This document shows positions 21,690-28,705 of a DNA stretch of 28,705 nucleotides, one piece after another. The notes beneath the pieces were generated by a model that searched no databases, was not told where the DNA came from, and saw only the letters and a list, made by a program, of their open reading frames with translations. Numbering within the stretch: position 1 is the stretch's first letter; the number at the start of each line of letters is the position of its first letter. The stretch is from an uncultured Collinsella sp. (GTDB taxonomy: Bacteria > Actinomycetota > Coriobacteriia > Coriobacteriales > Coriobacteriaceae), in assembly GCA_902494625.1 (NCBI GenBank), contig CABUUB010000020.1:1-28705 (forward strand), in the 5' to 3' direction. The translations under genes were made by a program, and so were the position numbers.

Positions 21690-22382
21690 CTAAACCGCAC
21701 ATTTCTCGCGTTCGGCATCGAGACGTGCCTTAACGGCATCGGCTGCGATGTGATACGAGAAGCCCTTGCCCATCAAAAACCGAACCAGTTTTTCGAATCC
21801 GCGCGTCTCTGGAACACGTCGCTTGGCGAGCAGGGCTGACGCACGCGCCAAATCGTCTTCGACGGCAAAATAATCCTCGGGATAACCGGGAATGTCATCG
21901 AGCACGACATGACGGCGCTTGAGCTCGGTCTCGATTTTGCGCTGTCCCCAACCGCGCCGCTTGCGCTCCTCGATAAAGTACGAGCAAAAGCGGTTCTCGT
22001 CTAAAAAGTGATACTCGGTGGCGCGCTCGACGGCGAAATCGATCGCGGGCTGGTGAAAGCCGTAGCGAGCCAGCTTGTCACAGACCTCACCCGTCGCATG
22101 GTCGCGGCGCGATAGCATCTCGGTCACCATGGTAAGTGCACATTTACGCTCGATGAGCTGCACCGCCTCACGAAAGTTGTCCCAATCACAGGGAAGATCG
22201 GGGCGGTTTTTGACATACAGCCGCGCGACCCGCACGGGAATCCAAATGGACCGCTCAAAACCGCCCTCAAGCTCACAATCGATATGTGCGCAAGGCTTTT
22301 TGGACGCATACCCGCTCGAGAACGAGGAGGCCGCCTTCTTATCGGGAAAGACGACCGTGGCCTCGGTCACCGTATACGACAT
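21690..22382 (-). CDS. recX: Regulatory protein RecX
   Basis: The product has 230 residues, 11 bases downstream of recA on the same strand, the usual position for recX. The C-terminal two thirds hold the three-helix RecX repeats: MLSRRDHATGEVCDKLARYGF, ENRFCSYFIEERKRRGWGQRKIETELKRRHV and a last repeat ending VRFLMGKGFSYHIAADAVKAR. RecX binds the RecA filament groove and limits its activity. The first 75 residues are a variable N-terminal extension, common in actinobacterial forms. No good ribosome site is visible before the ATG at 22382, so its translation likely depends on recA. Confidence 0.93.
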   Translation of the reverse strand: MSYTVTEATVVFPDKKAASSFSSGYASKKPCAHIDCELEGGFERSIWIPVRVARLYVKNRPDLPCDWDNFREAVQLIERKCALTMVTEMLSRRDHATGEVCDKLARYGFHQPAIDFAVERATEYHFLDENRFCSYFIEERKRRGWGQRKIETELKRRHVVLDDIPGYPEDYFAVEDDLARASALLAKRRVPETRGFEKLVRFLMGKGFSYHIAADAVKARLDAEREKCAV

Positions 22383-22393
22383 GAGCGTAACCG

Positions 22394-23542
22394 CTACTCG
22401 TCGTCATCATCGAGCATGGCGGAACCATCGATGGCGTAAAGCTCGTCAAACTCCTCAGGCGCAGGCTGATCGGTCAGCTCGACCTCGGACGGAGCATCGT
22501 CATCAAACTCAAGTCCACAGGCAAGGCGGACCTTATGCTCAATCTCGTCGGCACAATCGGGGTGTTCGCGCAGGAACGCCTTGGCGGCCTCGCGACCGTT
22601 GCCGAGCTTATCCTCGCCATAGGCAAACCAGGAGCCCATCTTCTTGCAAATGCCGCACTCGACAGCCATGTCTAGAATCGAGCCCTCCTTAGAGATGCCC
22701 GTACCGTACATGATGTCGAACTCAGCAGAACGGAACGGAGCTGCCACCTTGTTCTTAACGACCTTGGCGCGCACGCGGTTACCGATAACCTCGTCCTTAA
22801 GCTTAATGCTGTCGATACGGCGAATGTCGATACGCACCGAAGAGAAGAACTTAAGGGCGCGGCCGCCCGTCGTAGTCTCGGGGTTGCCGAACATGACGCC
22901 GATCTTCTCACGCAGCTGGTTAATGAAGATGCACGTCGTGTTGGACTTGGACAGCGAGCCGGCGAGCTTGCGGAGCGCCTGGCTCATCAGGCGAGCCTGA
23001 AGACCGACCGTAGTATCGCCGATTTCTCCCTCGATCTCGGCACGCGGGGTCAGCGCGGCGACGGAGTCGACGACGATGGCATCGATGGCGCCGGAACGCA
23101 CGAGCATGTCAACAATCTCGAGCGCCTGCTCGCCCGTGTCGGGCTGGGAAATGAGCACCTCGTCGATATCCACGCCGATGCGCGCGGCATACGTGGGATC
23201 AAGCGCGTGCTCGGCATCGATAAATGCCACAACGCCACCCATTGCCTGGGCCTCGGCCAGGATCTCGAGCGAAAGCGTCGTCTTACCGGAGGACTCAGGA
23301 CCGTAGATCTCGACGATACGGCCGCGCGGCACGCCGCCGATACCCAGCGCGGCATCGAGGGCCAGGGCGCCCGTGGGAATGGCCTCGACCTCGAGCTCGG
23401 GACCACCGTCGCCGTACCTCATGATGGAACCCTGGCCGAATTTCTTCTCGATCTCGGCCTTGGTGGTGGCGATCATCTCATCGCGCTCTTTACCCGTCGT
23501 GCGAGCATGAACGGTACGTACGGGACCTGAATTCTTGGCCAT
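22394..23542 (-). CDS. recA: Recombinase RecA
   Basis: The product has 382 residues. The ATG at 23542 follows AGGAGGG by 7 bases; an upstream in-frame start at 23563 would overlap that site. Walker A GPESSGKT is at 81-88, the Walker B region reads VDSVAAL, and the DNA-binding loop regions GEIGDTTVGLQARLMSQALRKL and NPETTTGGRALKFFSSVR are intact. The C-terminal tail is strongly acidic (ending DDDDE), as is normal. It drives homologous recombination and triggers LexA self-cleavage. Its promoter (23573-23601) has a perfect LexA box in the spacer, and a run of 11-bp phased repeats lies further upstream. It is not split by an intein, unlike some actinobacterial recA genes. Confidence 0.98.
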   Translation of the reverse strand: MAKNSGPVRTVHARTTGKERDEMIATTKAEIEKKFGQGSIMRYGDGGPELEVEAIPTGALALDAALGIGGVPRGRIVEIYGPESSGKTTLSLEILAEAQAMGGVVAFIDAEHALDPTYAARIGVDIDEVLISQPDTGEQALEIVDMLVRSGAIDAIVVDSVAALTPRAEIEGEIGDTTVGLQARLMSQALRKLAGSLSKSNTTCIFINQLREKIGVMFGNPETTTGGRALKFFSSVRIDIRRIDSIKLKDEVIGNRVRAKVVKNKVAAPFRSAEFDIMYGTGISKEGSILDMAVECGICKKMGSWFAYGEDKLGNGREAAKAFLREHPDCADEIEHKVRLACGLEFDDDAPSEVELTDQPAPEEFDELYAIDGSAMLDDDDE

Positions 23543-23572
23543 GAATAGCCCTCCTCTTAACAACCTGCATCG

Positions 23573-23601
23573 ATAATAAACGAACGGCTGTTCGTGGTCA
23601 A
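23573..23601 (-). promoter_or_regulatory. SOS-controlled promoter of recA
   Basis: On the minus strand TTGACC (complement of 23596-23601) and TATTAT (complement of 23573-23578) are exactly 17 bases apart, and transcription would start about 25 bases before the ribosome site. Confidence 0.85.
23581..23594. promoter_or_regulatory. LexA box in the recA promoter
   Basis: CGAACGGCTGTTCG is a perfect CGAAC-N4-GTTCG. It fills the spacer between -35 and -10, so LexA and RNA polymerase cannot bind together. Confidence 0.93.
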
Positions 23602-23633
23602 CCGTTCAGGCCAATCATATGCAGGCGATCTTT

Positions 23634-23693
23634 CCAAAACCCAACCAAACGCCGACCAAACACTGACCAAATGCTTGACCACAAAGGACCAAA
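23634..23693 (-). repeat. Phased TTTGGTC repeats upstream of the recA promoter
   Basis: On the minus strand TTTGGT recurs with its 5' base at 23693, 23671, 23660 and 23649. A variant (TTTGTGGTC) lies near 23683, and a further TTTTGG at 23639. The steps are about 11 bases, close to one helical turn, so all copies face the same side of the DNA. The block ends about 33 bases upstream of the recA -35. Confidence 0.65.
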
Positions 23694-23768
23694 TATGAAC
23701 AAGGCAGGCAAAAATACATCTACAACCAGCACAAACGCCAAATGATCCTAAGGTCCCTATCTCCACAA

Positions 23769-23792
23769 TTAAGGGGCCCTAAGGCCCCTTAA
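23769..23792 (-). terminator. Terminator after pncC
   Basis: A perfect 10-bp stem (23769-23778 with 23783-23792) has a 4-base loop and lies 8 bases beyond the pncC stop. On the minus strand only TTAATTGT follows, so it is less U-rich than usual, but it is well placed to end the ftsK-to-pncC transcript before the recA promoter. Confidence 0.7.
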
Positions 23793-23799
23793 AACACGT

Positions 23800-24330
23800 C
23801 TATTCCATAGAGTTGAGCACAAGGGCAATGCGACCCAATGCCTCCGTGACCGCATGGGCACGAACACACGAACGGTCGCCCTCATAGTGGCAGCGCACAG
23901 AGTCCACGACCGGCACTTTCCCATCAGCCGCGCGATACGCCCAACCAATATAGAAAGTGCCCGCCGGATCGTCCTCAGTACCACCGCCGGGGCCGGCATA
24001 ACCCGTTGCGCTCACTGCAATATCGCTCTGGTACAGCTCCAGCGAACCCACCGCCATCTCGCGCGCGGTCTGATGCGACACCGCGGTATAGCGGTCGAGC
24101 GTCTCCTGCTCAACACCAAGAACACGATGCTTAATCTCATCGCAATAGGTCACCGCACCGCCACGCAGCACCGCCGAGGCGCCCGGGATATCGGCAATCG
24201 TCGAGGCGATCATACCCGCCGTCAGCGACTCAGCCGTCGAAACCGTCACGCCCCGAGCGCTCGCGCGCTCGACAATATCACGCGCCAGCTCCTCGTTATG
24301 TGCGGAAATCTGCTCAAAAGAGTCCGTCAT
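23800..24330 (-). CDS. pncC: Nicotinamide-nucleotide amidase (stand-alone CinA C-terminal domain)
   Basis: The product has 176 residues from the ATG at 24330; a GTG two codons earlier (24336) is equally possible because neither has a clear ribosome site. The whole protein is the CinA_C domain: VSTAESLTAGMIASTIADIPGAS with the catalytic Ser, then GGAVTYCDEIKHRVLGV, and SATGYAGPGGGTEDDPAGTFYIGW. It deamidates NMN to nicotinate mononucleotide in pyridine nucleotide salvage. The N-terminal MoCF-like domain of full-length CinA is absent. Position between pgsA and recA is the usual cinA location in Gram-positives, and competence-linked naming comes from that. Confidence 0.93.
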   Translation of the reverse strand: MTDSFEQISAHNEELARDIVERASARGVTVSTAESLTAGMIASTIADIPGASAVLRGGAVTYCDEIKHRVLGVEQETLDRYTAVSHQTAREMAVGSLELYQSDIAVSATGYAGPGGGTEDDPAGTFYIGWAYRAADGKVPVVDSVRCHYEGDRSCVRAHAVTEALGRIALVLNSME

Positions 24331-24342
24331 ACCCACCAGGAC

Positions 24343-24981
24343 CTAGACCGAAAAGACGATCTTGCGGCAGTTCCAGAAGTACTGGGCGCCCGAGATAACG
24401 GTCAGGACAACGGCAACGGCGTACAGGAAGCGCGACACCGAGTAGATGCCGAGCGTCAGCGCCACCGGGCCAAGGTGCAAGCCGGCCATAGCAAAAACGC
24501 ACAGGTAACCGCAAATGGAGACCATCGTGGTTGCCGTCTTGTACTTGCCGAGCTTATCGGCCGCAACGACCACACCGGCCGCACTCGCGACCATGCGAAG
24601 GGCGCTCACCAGCAGCTCGCGGAACAGGATAATGAACACGGACCACACGGTCACCGCGCCAAAATCCAAGAACAGCAGCAGGGCCGAGAACACGAGCAGC
24701 TTATCGGCGATGGGGTCCAAGAATTTACCGAAGTCGGTGATCTCGTTGCGCGAACGCGCCAGATAACCGTCGACCTTATCGGTGCACGACAGGATCACAT
24801 ACAGAATGAAGGCAGCGGCGGCGAGCGGGCCGTCGAAGGTGCTCCAATCCGTACCGGCAACACTCGTGTGAGAAAGCGCCGACACGATCATGAACACCGG
24901 GATAAAGACGATGCGAACGCACGTCACGATGTTGGCGGGCGTCCAGACACTCGTCAGTTCCTTATTGCTCTCGTTAGCCAC
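24343..24981 (-). CDS. pgsA: CDP-diacylglycerol-glycerol-3-phosphate 3-phosphatidyltransferase
   Basis: The product has 212 residues with a GTG start at 24981 placed by GGAGAG five bases upstream, inside the end of rimO. The CDP-alcohol phosphatidyltransferase motif reads DKVDGYLAR, then FGKFLDPIADK, with all conserved Asp residues. Five or six membrane helices are visible. The N-terminus TPANIVTCVRIVFIPVFM is typical of PgsA proper. It makes phosphatidylglycerol phosphate, the committed step to phosphatidylglycerol and cardiolipin. The rimO-pgsA-cinA-recA order is conserved in Gram-positives and supports this as the housekeeping copy, unlike the paralogue at 3363-4067. Confidence 0.94.
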   Translation of the reverse strand: MANESNKELTSVWTPANIVTCVRIVFIPVFMIVSALSHTSVAGTDWSTFDGPLAAAAFILYVILSCTDKVDGYLARSRNEITDFGKFLDPIADKLLVFSALLLFLDFGAVTVWSVFIILFRELLVSALRMVASAAGVVVAADKLGKYKTATTMVSICGYLCVFAMAGLHLGPVALTLGIYSVSRFLYAVAVVLTVISGAQYFWNCRKIVFSV

Positions 24982-24990
24982 GACGCTCTC

Positions 24991-26340
24991 CTACTCCACA
25001 ACATGACCGATAAGCTCATAGCAGAAGCTATCGGTAAACTCGACGGTCAGAATATCGCCCACGGACGCCTCGCTGGCGTCCAGATGCACCGCGCCATCGG
25101 AATCGGGCGCCTGGAACCAGGCATGGCCGATCAACTCGGCGCCATCCTCGGTCTCTTCGATACCGTCGACGATCACCTGGGCGCGCTCGCCCACATGTGC
25201 GGCAGTGGCGGCAAAACCGAGCGACTCGGCCAGGTCCATGGCCTCCTGGGCGCGCTCGAGCTTGACCTCTTCGTCGACCTGTCCGTCCATCTTGGCGGCC
25301 AGGCTGCCCTCCTCCTGCGAGTATGCAAAGACACTCGTGTAGTCAAAGCCGACGGTGTCCATAAAGTCGATAAGGTCGCGGAACTCGTCGTCGGTCTCGG
25401 TCGGGAAACCGACCATGGCCGTGGAACGAATCACGATGCCGGGGATGCGCTCGCGAAGGTCGCGGAACAGATCCTCGAGCTCCTGGCGCGAACCGGAGCG
25501 ACGCATGGCCTTGAGAATGCGCGCGTCGCAGTGCTGCACGGGGATATCGATATAGGGCAGCACCTCGGGCGTATCGCGAATCGTCTCGATGAGTTCGTCA
25601 GTCATGCCCTCGGGCTGCAGATAGAGCACGCGGATCCACACGTTATGAGGACGCACCGCCTCAGCAACGGCCTGCAGCAGCTGCGCCAGATTGCGCGGCG
25701 CGCCCTCGGCGAGGTCCTCGTCGGCGAAGTCGGTACCCCAGATGCCCGTGTCCTGACCGATCAGAACGATCTCGCGGACGCCACCGGCGACCAGGTCGCG
25801 TACCTCGGAGATGATGCTCTCGGCATTGCGCGAGTGGTAACGACCGCGGATATACGGGATCATGCAGAAGCTGCAGAAGCGGTTGCAGCCATCGGAAATC
25901 TTGACGTAGGCGACAGCACCCTCGACGGTACGTTTGACCTGCGGGATATAGGCTGCAATCTCACGCTCGACACCCAGCACGCCATCGATGACCGCCACGA
26001 TGCCATCTTCCTCGTCGGCCTTCACAAAGGCAGCGACCTCGGGCAGCTCGTCAGGCAGGTCATCGCCATAGCGCGACGGCACGCAGCCGCACATGACGAT
26101 GGGGCAAGAACGAACGCCGTCCTGAACCTCGTTGGCGAGCTCGAGCGTGGTCTCGATGCTCTCGGACGTTGCGGAGGCGAGGAACGAGCAAGTATTGACG
26201 ATGGCGATATCGGCATCCTGCGGGTCGAATGCCTCCTCGTAGCCCGCGGCGGTCAAAAGAGAACGCATGCGGTCGGTGTCAACCTCGTTCTTAGCGCACC
26301 CGAGGGTGATGTAGAGCACGGAGCCCAACGGTGTATCCAT
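24991..26340 (-). CDS. rimO: Ribosomal protein S12 methylthiotransferase RimO
   Basis: The product has 449 residues. The UPF0004 domain has C15 (TLGCAKNEVDTD), C51 (NTCSFL) and C86 (CGCVPSRYG). The radical-SAM motif is SDGCNRFCSFCMIPYIRGR, and a C-terminal TRAM domain follows. The GCAKNEVD form of the first motif and the RYG after the third cysteine separate RimO from the related MiaB, also in this window. It methylthiolates a conserved Asp of S12. The AAAGGA site is about 12 bases before the ATG, slightly far. The stop is 9 bases before the pgsA start, so the two are co-transcribed. Confidence 0.95.
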   Translation of the reverse strand: MDTPLGSVLYITLGCAKNEVDTDRMRSLLTAAGYEEAFDPQDADIAIVNTCSFLASATSESIETTLELANEVQDGVRSCPIVMCGCVPSRYGDDLPDELPEVAAFVKADEEDGIVAVIDGVLGVEREIAAYIPQVKRTVEGAVAYVKISDGCNRFCSFCMIPYIRGRYHSRNAESIISEVRDLVAGGVREIVLIGQDTGIWGTDFADEDLAEGAPRNLAQLLQAVAEAVRPHNVWIRVLYLQPEGMTDELIETIRDTPEVLPYIDIPVQHCDARILKAMRRSGSRQELEDLFRDLRERIPGIVIRSTAMVGFPTETDDEFRDLIDFMDTVGFDYTSVFAYSQEEGSLAAKMDGQVDEEVKLERAQEAMDLAESLGFAATAAHVGERAQVIVDGIEETEDGAELIGHAWFQAPDSDGAVHLDASEASVGDILTVEFTDSFCYELIGHVVE

Positions 26341-26367
26341 GTTGGAGAGCGGTCCTTTCGATTGATA

Positions 26368-26865
26368 TTAGCGGTAGTTGGTGAACTGCAGCGGCTGGCC
26401 GTAGTCCTGGTCGCGCAGGAACTGAATCACGGTCTGCAACGCGTCCTTCGAAGCAGAGGAAACACGCAGCTTGTCGGCCTCGATGGTCACCTTGACCTTG
26501 AGCTTTTGATCCTTGATGTCCTTGTTGATCTTCTTGGCGGTCGCCTGGTCGATACCCTCGACGATATGGCCGAGCACGCGCACGGTGCCGCCCGATGCCG
26601 CCTGCGGAGCATCCCACGAGACAGCCTTGAGGTCGATGTCGCGCTTGATGAGCTTGGAGCTCAGCACGTCGACAATCTGTTTGGAGACAAAGTCGGCCGG
26701 GGCGTTGATCGTAAAGAGCTTGTCGCCCTTCGAAAGCTCGATCGTGGCGCCGGAATCCTTAAGGTCATAGCGCTGGGAAATCTCGCGCGTGGTCTGCTGG
26801 AAGGCGTTGTCGACCTCTTGCATGTTGACCTCGGACACGACGTCGAAGCTGGAATCTTTAGCCAT
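26368..26865 (-). CDS. yajQ: YajQ-family nucleotide-binding protein
   Basis: The product has 165 residues, with AAAGGAAA before the ATG. It is a full-length YajQ/UPF0234 protein: SSFDVVSEVNMQEVDNAFQQ, ISQRYDLKDS, KLIKRDIDLKAVS, and the end QTVIQFLRDQDYGQPLQFTNYR all match the family. These small proteins with two ferredoxin-like domains bind nucleotides; in Xanthomonas and Pseudomonas the homologue binds cyclic-di-GMP and acts as a transcription co-factor. Its role here is not known. It lies between rodZ and rimO, all on one strand with short gaps. Confidence 0.94.
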   Translation of the reverse strand: MAKDSSFDVVSEVNMQEVDNAFQQTTREISQRYDLKDSGATIELSKGDKLFTINAPADFVSKQIVDVLSSKLIKRDIDLKAVSWDAPQAASGGTVRVLGHIVEGIDQATAKKINKDIKDQKLKVKVTIEADKLRVSSASKDALQTVIQFLRDQDYGQPLQFTNYR

Positions 26866-26891
26866 GATGTTTCCTTTCGCGTACGAGCGGC

Positions 26892-28403
26892 CTAGTAGCT
26901 ATCGTACGAATTGTCGGTAGAATCGGTGGGTGTCTGACCGTCAGCTGCGGTATCGGCGCCATCCGTGGACTGGGCATCGGTACCGTCGGTGGTATCGGTA
27001 CCATCGGTGGTGTCGGTACCATCAGAACTTTCACCATTCTCGGAATCAGACGTCTCCTTCTTGGGAACGGTGATCGTCACACGCGCCACGCCCGAGGTCT
27101 TGGTATCGTAACGAACCTTTTCACCGTTCTTGGTAACGGTGACATCGGAAGGCTTGGACGTGGTGATCTCGATCGAAGACTCGGGCGTGTACTCCTGCTC
27201 AAAGGGGCCAGTCGCCTGGGCGCCATAGACCGACTTGCCGTCAACCTTGACCTCAATCCACGCGGTCTTTCCCTTGGCAACGGAGACTTTGACCTTCGTG
27301 ACCTCGTTCTCTTCCTTCTTGGCCGTCGTCTTGGTGGCGTCCGAATCAGTCGACTCATCCGTCGCCTCATCGGTGTCATCGTACTCGTCGACCGTTTCGG
27401 TCTTCTTAGAAGACTTCTTGGTCGTCGTCTTGGTAGCAGCGGGCGTCTCGGGCGTGGTCTCGGGCGCCGAAGATGCGCAGCCGCGCAGAAGCACCACGAT
27501 GAGCACAATCAACAGCAGCGCAACGGCACCGATGCCGGCGTAGACGATACGCGGATCGAGCCCGTTGTTTTGAGGAGTACGTGATCCGCCGCGTCGACGA
27601 TTGGAACTGCTGCGGCCGCCTCCCTGAGGCATACGACCACGATTGCTATCGGAACGGCCGCGATAGCCACCCTGGCCCTGAAGGCTGCGCTGACCCGAGC
27701 GGGGCGCAAGTTCACCGCGGCCTTGATAGCCACGCTGGCCCGAACGCGGAGCCGAAGAGCGCTGGCCATACGGCTGTGATTGAGAGCGAAGACGCGGCGT
27801 CACCTGCGTGGTATCGGCATCCGCATAGCCACCGCGAGAGCGTCCCGTAGAGGCACCACGGTAACCGCGATCGGAATAGCCGCCGTCGCCGTAGCCGGCA
27901 CGAGGGTCACGCGCCACGCCTCGGGCAGCGGGAAGTGCACGGTCCTCGGGCATCGGCGTACTGCGGAACCGGTCACGCTGTGAGCGAATCTCCTCGCCCG
28001 AACCCGTCTCGGTAATATAACCGGCCTGCTGAGGACGCTGTCCATAGCGGGTCGAACGACCGCCCTGAACCATCAGGAAGCGCCCGTTATCGACCGAGGA
28101 ACGCGAATTGACGTAGCCGGCGGCGTCCTGAAAACGACCGCCCTGCTGCGACGTCTCGCGTTCGTATGCCATCAAATCGTCAAAGTAGGCATTGACGACC
28201 TCGCGCGGATTGAGGCCCAAAAAGCGAGCATAGCTCGAAATCATGCCCTGCGCATAGCCGCGCGGCGGCATCGAAGCAAAGTTACCGGTCTCGAAAAACT
28301 CGATGATCTGCGGCCTGATTTTGATGGTGTTGGCGACTTGCTGAATGGAAAGGCCCATTCGGCGACGCTGCTCAAGCAGCATGTCACCAAAGCGTGCAGC
28401 CAT
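26892..28403 (-). CDS. rodZ: RodZ-like membrane protein with HTH_25, Arg/Gly-rich linker and DUF4115
   Basis: The product has 503 residues. Residues 1-80 are the RodZ helix-turn-helix (LLEQRRRMGLSIQQVANTIK, then FFETGNFASMPPRGYAQGMI), which in RodZ binds MreB. Residues about 85-285 are a low-complexity, very basic Arg/Gly/Ser/Gln region with repeated SGQRGYQGR-like units. One membrane span (about 286-307) follows. A Thr/Lys/Asp-rich spacer, a DUF4115 beta domain (VSVAKGKTAWIEVKVDGKSV ...) and a Thr-Asp-Gly tail with TDGTDT repeats lie outside. The basic linker is unusually long for a RodZ. A role in cell shape or septum placement is inferred. Its ATG overlaps the ftsK stop as TGATG. Confidence 0.88.
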   Translation of the reverse strand: MAARFGDMLLEQRRRMGLSIQQVANTIKIRPQIIEFFETGNFASMPPRGYAQGMISSYARFLGLNPREVVNAYFDDLMAYERETSQQGGRFQDAAGYVNSRSSVDNGRFLMVQGGRSTRYGQRPQQAGYITETGSGEEIRSQRDRFRSTPMPEDRALPAARGVARDPRAGYGDGGYSDRGYRGASTGRSRGGYADADTTQVTPRLRSQSQPYGQRSSAPRSGQRGYQGRGELAPRSGQRSLQGQGGYRGRSDSNRGRMPQGGGRSSSNRRRGGSRTPQNNGLDPRIVYAGIGAVALLLIVLIVVLLRGCASSAPETTPETPAATKTTTKKSSKKTETVDEYDDTDEATDESTDSDATKTTAKKEENEVTKVKVSVAKGKTAWIEVKVDGKSVYGAQATGPFEQEYTPESSIEITTSKPSDVTVTKNGEKVRYDTKTSGVARVTITVPKKETSDSENGESSDGTDTTDGTDTTDGTDAQSTDGADTAADGQTPTDSTDNSYDSY

Positions 28404-28705
28404 CAGAATCCTCCAAACTCACGATCTTCACGTGCCATCTCGGCGTCGACAGACTCCAGCGCGGCAAGCCCCTCCTCGTCCAACAGGACCTCGCGCGGCT
28501 TGGAACCGTCGGGCGGGCCGACGACACCCTTTTCTTCCAGCATATCCATAATACGCCCGGCACGCGCATAGCCAACCTTCAGACGACGTTGCAGGCCAGA
28601 TGTGGAGCCAAGCTGCGATTCCACCACAATATGGGCGGCTTCCCAAATGAGCGGATCATCGTCTTGCGGCTCGGCGACTCCGGTACGGACAATGCCGCCG
28701 CCACC
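28403..28705 (-). CDS. ftsK: DNA translocase FtsK, C-terminal gamma domain (partial)
   Basis: The reading frame enters from the right edge and ends at TGA 28403-28405; 100 residues are visible. LGSTSGLQRRLKVGYARAGRIMDMLEEKG, then VVGP and KPREVLL are the winged-helix gamma domain that reads KOPS sequences and activates XerCD recombination during chromosome segregation. After the gamma domain there is a short acidic tail of about 25 residues. The motor domain is outside the window. The stop overlaps the rodZ start, so the two are coupled. This could be annotated SpoIIIE, but nothing here argues for sporulation. Confidence 0.93.
   Translation of the reverse strand, partial: GGGGIVRTGVAEPQDDDPLIWEAAHIVVESQLGSTSGLQRRLKVGYARAGRIMDMLEEKGVVGPPDGSKPREVLLDEEGLAALESVDAEMAREDREFGGF

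Noticed and set aside
23634..23693. Replication iterons
   Set aside because: The units are short and degenerate, and there is no DnaA-box cluster, replication gene or partition gene nearby; a recA regulatory array fits better.
23854..26895. A 1013-codon open frame on the plus strand
   Set aside because: It is antisense to pncC, pgsA, rimO and yajQ, all of which have full family motifs. Open antisense frames are expected from the codon bias of this G+C level, and the translation has no domain features.
27480..27545. Lipoprotein lipobox at LLRGC in RodZ
   Set aside because: The cysteine lies after an internal membrane span at residue 309, not at the end of an N-terminal signal peptide.

Overview
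The window is a gene-dense chromosomal segment of moderately high G+C. It most resembles a gut member of the Coriobacteriia (Actinomycetota), such as Collinsella or a relative. The reasons are the actinobacterial gene neighbourhoods (nif3–zinc-ribbon gene; pgsA-like–FHA–MerR; lexA divergent from a LysM gene followed by nrdR), the CGAAC-N4-GTTCG type of LexA box shared by Gram-positive bacteria, and the lack of any outer-membrane gene. The taxon is inferred from family knowledge; no search was run. I see no phage, insertion sequence, CRISPR array or rRNA.

Layout. Positions 1-2912 (+) are a tightly packed unit: the end of a cysteine desulfurase gene, nif3-like, a coiled-coil zinc-ribbon gene and coaBC. 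A tRNA-Pro(GGG) with its own promoter and terminator follows (2921-3108). Positions 3363-6021 (+) carry a CDP-alcohol phosphatidyltransferase, a GarA-like FHA protein, a MerR/FtsR-like regulator and apt. A secreted NlpC/P60 hydrolase (6054-7181) and degV (7347-8213) follow. Convergent to degV is a DUF1836 regulator (8287-8898, -), then trxB (-), which diverges from a MGDG-synthase-type glycosyltransferase (10108-11409, +). A 457-base gene-free stretch (11410-11866) holds an unusual set of long hairpins. Next come dut, nrdR and a LysM membrane protein (all -), divergent from lexA and an acyltransferase-like membrane protein (+).

From 14756 to the right edge every gene is on the minus strand. 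In order of transcription they are ftsK (3' end), rodZ, yajQ, rimO, pgsA, pncC/cinA, recA, recX, rny, an uncharacterised GHKL ATPase, spoVS, miaB, miaA and hflX. This is a familiar Gram-positive core cluster linking division, DNA repair, RNA decay and tRNA/ribosome modification. recA and rny each have a recognisable promoter of their own.

How the parts work together. LexA boxes sit in the lexA/LysM divergent region (three) and exactly inside the recA promoter (one), so the window holds a local SOS module: LexA, RecA, and a probable SOS-induced division inhibitor that is co-oriented with nrdR and dut (nucleotide supply and hygiene). A perfect 16-bp palindrome lies over the degV promoter. A related half-site lies in the promoter of the adjacent DUF1836 gene, which points to a small self-contained regulatory circuit.

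The most unusual feature is in 11410-11866. Two long hairpins have completely different outer stems but share an identical 36-base central core, placed in opposite orientations, and a decayed third copy lies beside them. I know of no named element that looks like this.
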